From: Allium sativum
Lineage: Eukaryota; Streptophyta; Magnoliopsida; Asparagales; Amaryllidaceae
Reading direction: 5' to 3'
Assembly: GCA_030737875.1 (NCBI GenBank)
Contig: CM060918.1
Location: 773,754,552 to 773,818,551 of the forward strand
DNA: 64,000 nucleotides
The translations under genes and the position numbers were made by a program. Shown piece by piece: positions 62,344-64,000 of this stretch (the stretch's first letter is position 1; the number at the start of each line of letters is the position of its first letter). Below the pieces are notes generated by a model. The model was not told the DNA's origin. It ran no database searches and saw only the letters and a list, made by a program, of their open reading frames with translations.

Positions 62344-62351
62344 ATAAATAA
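62344..62351 (+). promoter_or_regulatory. TATA box of Gypsy B 3' LTR
   Basis: TATAAATA lies in GCTATAAATAAGACCC, about 440 bp into the LTR, with a CT-rich leader beginning about 40 bp later. Confidence 0.65.
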
Positions 62352-63250
62352 GACCCTATACCCATTGTTTTCTTCACTAAAAAACAATGGAGAACTAGAC
62401 GTTGCCTCTCGCCAAATTAAATTAAGCCTTTTCTTCTTCAACAATCAAGTCATTCAAGTTTAGAGATCTGTGATTCAACATCTACAATTACTCTTCTATT
62501 TCTTAGATCCAATCACAGTGAGTCTACGTTATTTTTATATATAAATACTTAGAAGTTAATCTTGACATGACTATAACTGGGATCTAAGCATGTGACTATT
62601 TGAATCATATCAGATCTTCTATAACCTATGTATTTAAGTTATTCTGACATGACTGTGAAATAGATCTAAGCCTATACCTATTTATCATGTTAGATCTGCC
62701 ATTGTTTGTTGATCAAGTTCACTGTTTAGATCTCATCATGCCTGTTTATGATGTCCGTATTATGTTAGAATTAGTTCTGCTATCACATGTTCACCAGATT
62801 TGTTCCTATATCCCTATCTTGTCATTATGCCCAACTTTACCATTGTATGTTTATTAGTTGTTATACCAATTTCTGCCATTATATGTCAATCTTGTTATTA
62901 TTTTCATTTTTGTCCTCTTCCCTTCTTCTTTTCCTTTTTTATTTTTATAGCCAGGCTACCTTCGAGCCTAGGCATACCACTGAAATATGCGAATGTATGG
63001 AATTGGGAACGAGGGGAAAACGTTAAAATTGGGGCATAACTTGTATTGGGAAATTTGGGCATAAACTGAATGCAATACATGAGTGTGGATTTGGGGCATA
63101 AGTAACAATTGTGATTAAAGACCTTAATTTGGGGAATATGTTTCATTATGAACCTAACTTGGAAAAGGGGCATGAAAACCTATAATTACATAGGAATAAT
63201 TGGATAATTATGGAAATGAATAGAATTATAGAAATTAGAAACTGTAACCG

Positions 63251-63480
63251 CGCTTAGACACGAGGTTAGATTACACTTGTGGTGGAAGTCTTCCCGGAAC
63301 CAACCGACATATCCAGCAACCAAAAGTGGTGAATCTAATGTGAGGGGTCTAAGTGCATAAACACGTGACATGCTAAGACACGAGATTATGTCCGACATGT
63401 GGAAAAAGTCTGCCCGGACCCGCCTGGCATATCCAGCATCCACAAGTTGTGGGCTTAATGTGGGAGGTCTAGAACATTGT
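63251..63480. repeat. 120-bp direct duplication in Gypsy B LTR
   Basis: Two diverged copies start with AGACACGAG at 63256 and 63376. Both contain CATATCCAGCA and a GGTCTA near the end. Spacing is 120 bp. Confidence 0.75.
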
Positions 63481-64000
63481 AACCATAAATGAATATGGTA
63501 ATAAACTTGAATGCTTAACCTAGTTGAATCCATAGGGATTGTATATGTTAACTTGAGTAACAGTTAAGTGAAATTGTATGAAACAGTGGGACGGTTACAT
63601 ATTCTTGGGTTGGTGGGTAATATTTATATATAGGCCCGCAAACTTAACCTGTGGGGTTATGCAATCTTCTACTCTGGTATGGCATAACCGGTGGAAAACC
63701 TAGTGGGGATGCGAGCATGAGGGAAGCTTGTATCATCTTGTGTGTGGCATCCGTTTCAGTTAGTAACCCATATATAGGTATTAAACGAGTACTTAGGTTG
63801 GAGTCGAAGCACGCTTACTGGGCTAATTGCAAGAGATCCAAACAAAGAGGTGGTGTGGATGACGCGTTCCGACGGGGTCATGTGCGTGCATGGGTCCGGC
63901 ACAGGAGGTTTAGACGTAGTGACATCAGTAGATATAATTGTGCACATCCTGCAAACGATGGGTTACCACTTTAGGAAGTGATACATCCTACTATGGGGCC

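Larger units (their letters stand above)
61903..64000 (+). mobile_element. Gypsy B 3' LTR, cut by the window end
   Basis: It starts TGTAACACTCC after the PPT. A TATAAATA box at 62344-62351 and a CT-rich leader follow. No convincing LTR end (CA plus TSD) is visible before 64000, so the LTR is probably longer than 2.1 kb. The 107-codon frame at 63651-63974 has no recognisable domain and is regarded as chance. Confidence 0.8.

Noticed and set aside
63651..63974. 107-codon frame near the window end
   Set aside because: It lies inside the Gypsy B LTR, overlaps a minus-strand frame, and shows no known motif or codon signature.
1..64000. Host genes, tRNA or rRNA genes
   Set aside because: No tRNA or rRNA sequence or exon-like conserved protein was recognised outside the retrotransposon pol remnants; the initiator-tRNA-like words are primer-binding sites.

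Overview
This window looks like plant nuclear heterochromatin, probably dicot. It is AT-rich and consists of nested LTR retrotransposons. Every primer-binding site resembles the initiator-methionine tRNA site (TGGTATCAGAGC), and the pol remnants have the Ty3/Gypsy order protease-RT-RNase H-integrase. I found no convincing host gene, tRNA, rRNA or CRISPR. Short ORFs outside the two pol remnants are chance or repeat-driven frames inside LTRs. I cannot name the species.

The nest reads as follows. (1) Gypsy B is the oldest layer. It survives as a fragment of RNase H (50847-51019), then RNase H-integrase-C-terminal remnants (59404-61330) and a 3' LTR from 61903 that runs off the window. (2) Gypsy A inserted into B. 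Its 5' LTR remainder is 5619-8045, its decayed gag-pol 8253-12636, and its 3' LTR is split into 12796-14165 and 49711-50846. (3) A 35.5-kb block, element C (14166-49710, flanks CCCGA), sits inside A's 3' LTR. It has three ~6-kb LTRs separated by two ~1.46-kb noncoding internal regions. (4) Element D (18544-27333, TSD ATAAA) is inside C's first LTR. A ~6.0-kb solo LTR, E (42603-48612, minus orientation, TSD CAATT), is inside C's third LTR. (5) A relative of E (1-5618, minus) interrupts A's 5' LTR. (6) Element F (51020-59403, TSD CATGT) splits B's RNase H.

C, D, E and F appear to be subfamilies of one lineage with very large LTRs (3.6-6.0 kb). Where an internal region survives (C, D, F) it is only 1.0-1.5 kb, carries a PBS and PPT, and has no recognisable gene, so these elements are non-autonomous. 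Their LTRs share U3 modules built around CGAAACTAGTTTCG, a TATA box followed by a pyrimidine-rich leader, a GTGAG-N5/6-CTCAC hairpin and a GATGCAG box. C and D also share a run of three hairpins. A stem-loop with compensatory changes lies just upstream of the PPT in the autonomous-type A and B as well as in C, D and F. This fits, but does not prove, mobilisation of the large-LTR elements by Gypsy-encoded proteins.

Boundaries with TSDs and TG...CA ends were read directly. Domain limits inside the decayed pol regions are approximate. Similarities between copies were judged by eye without alignment software.
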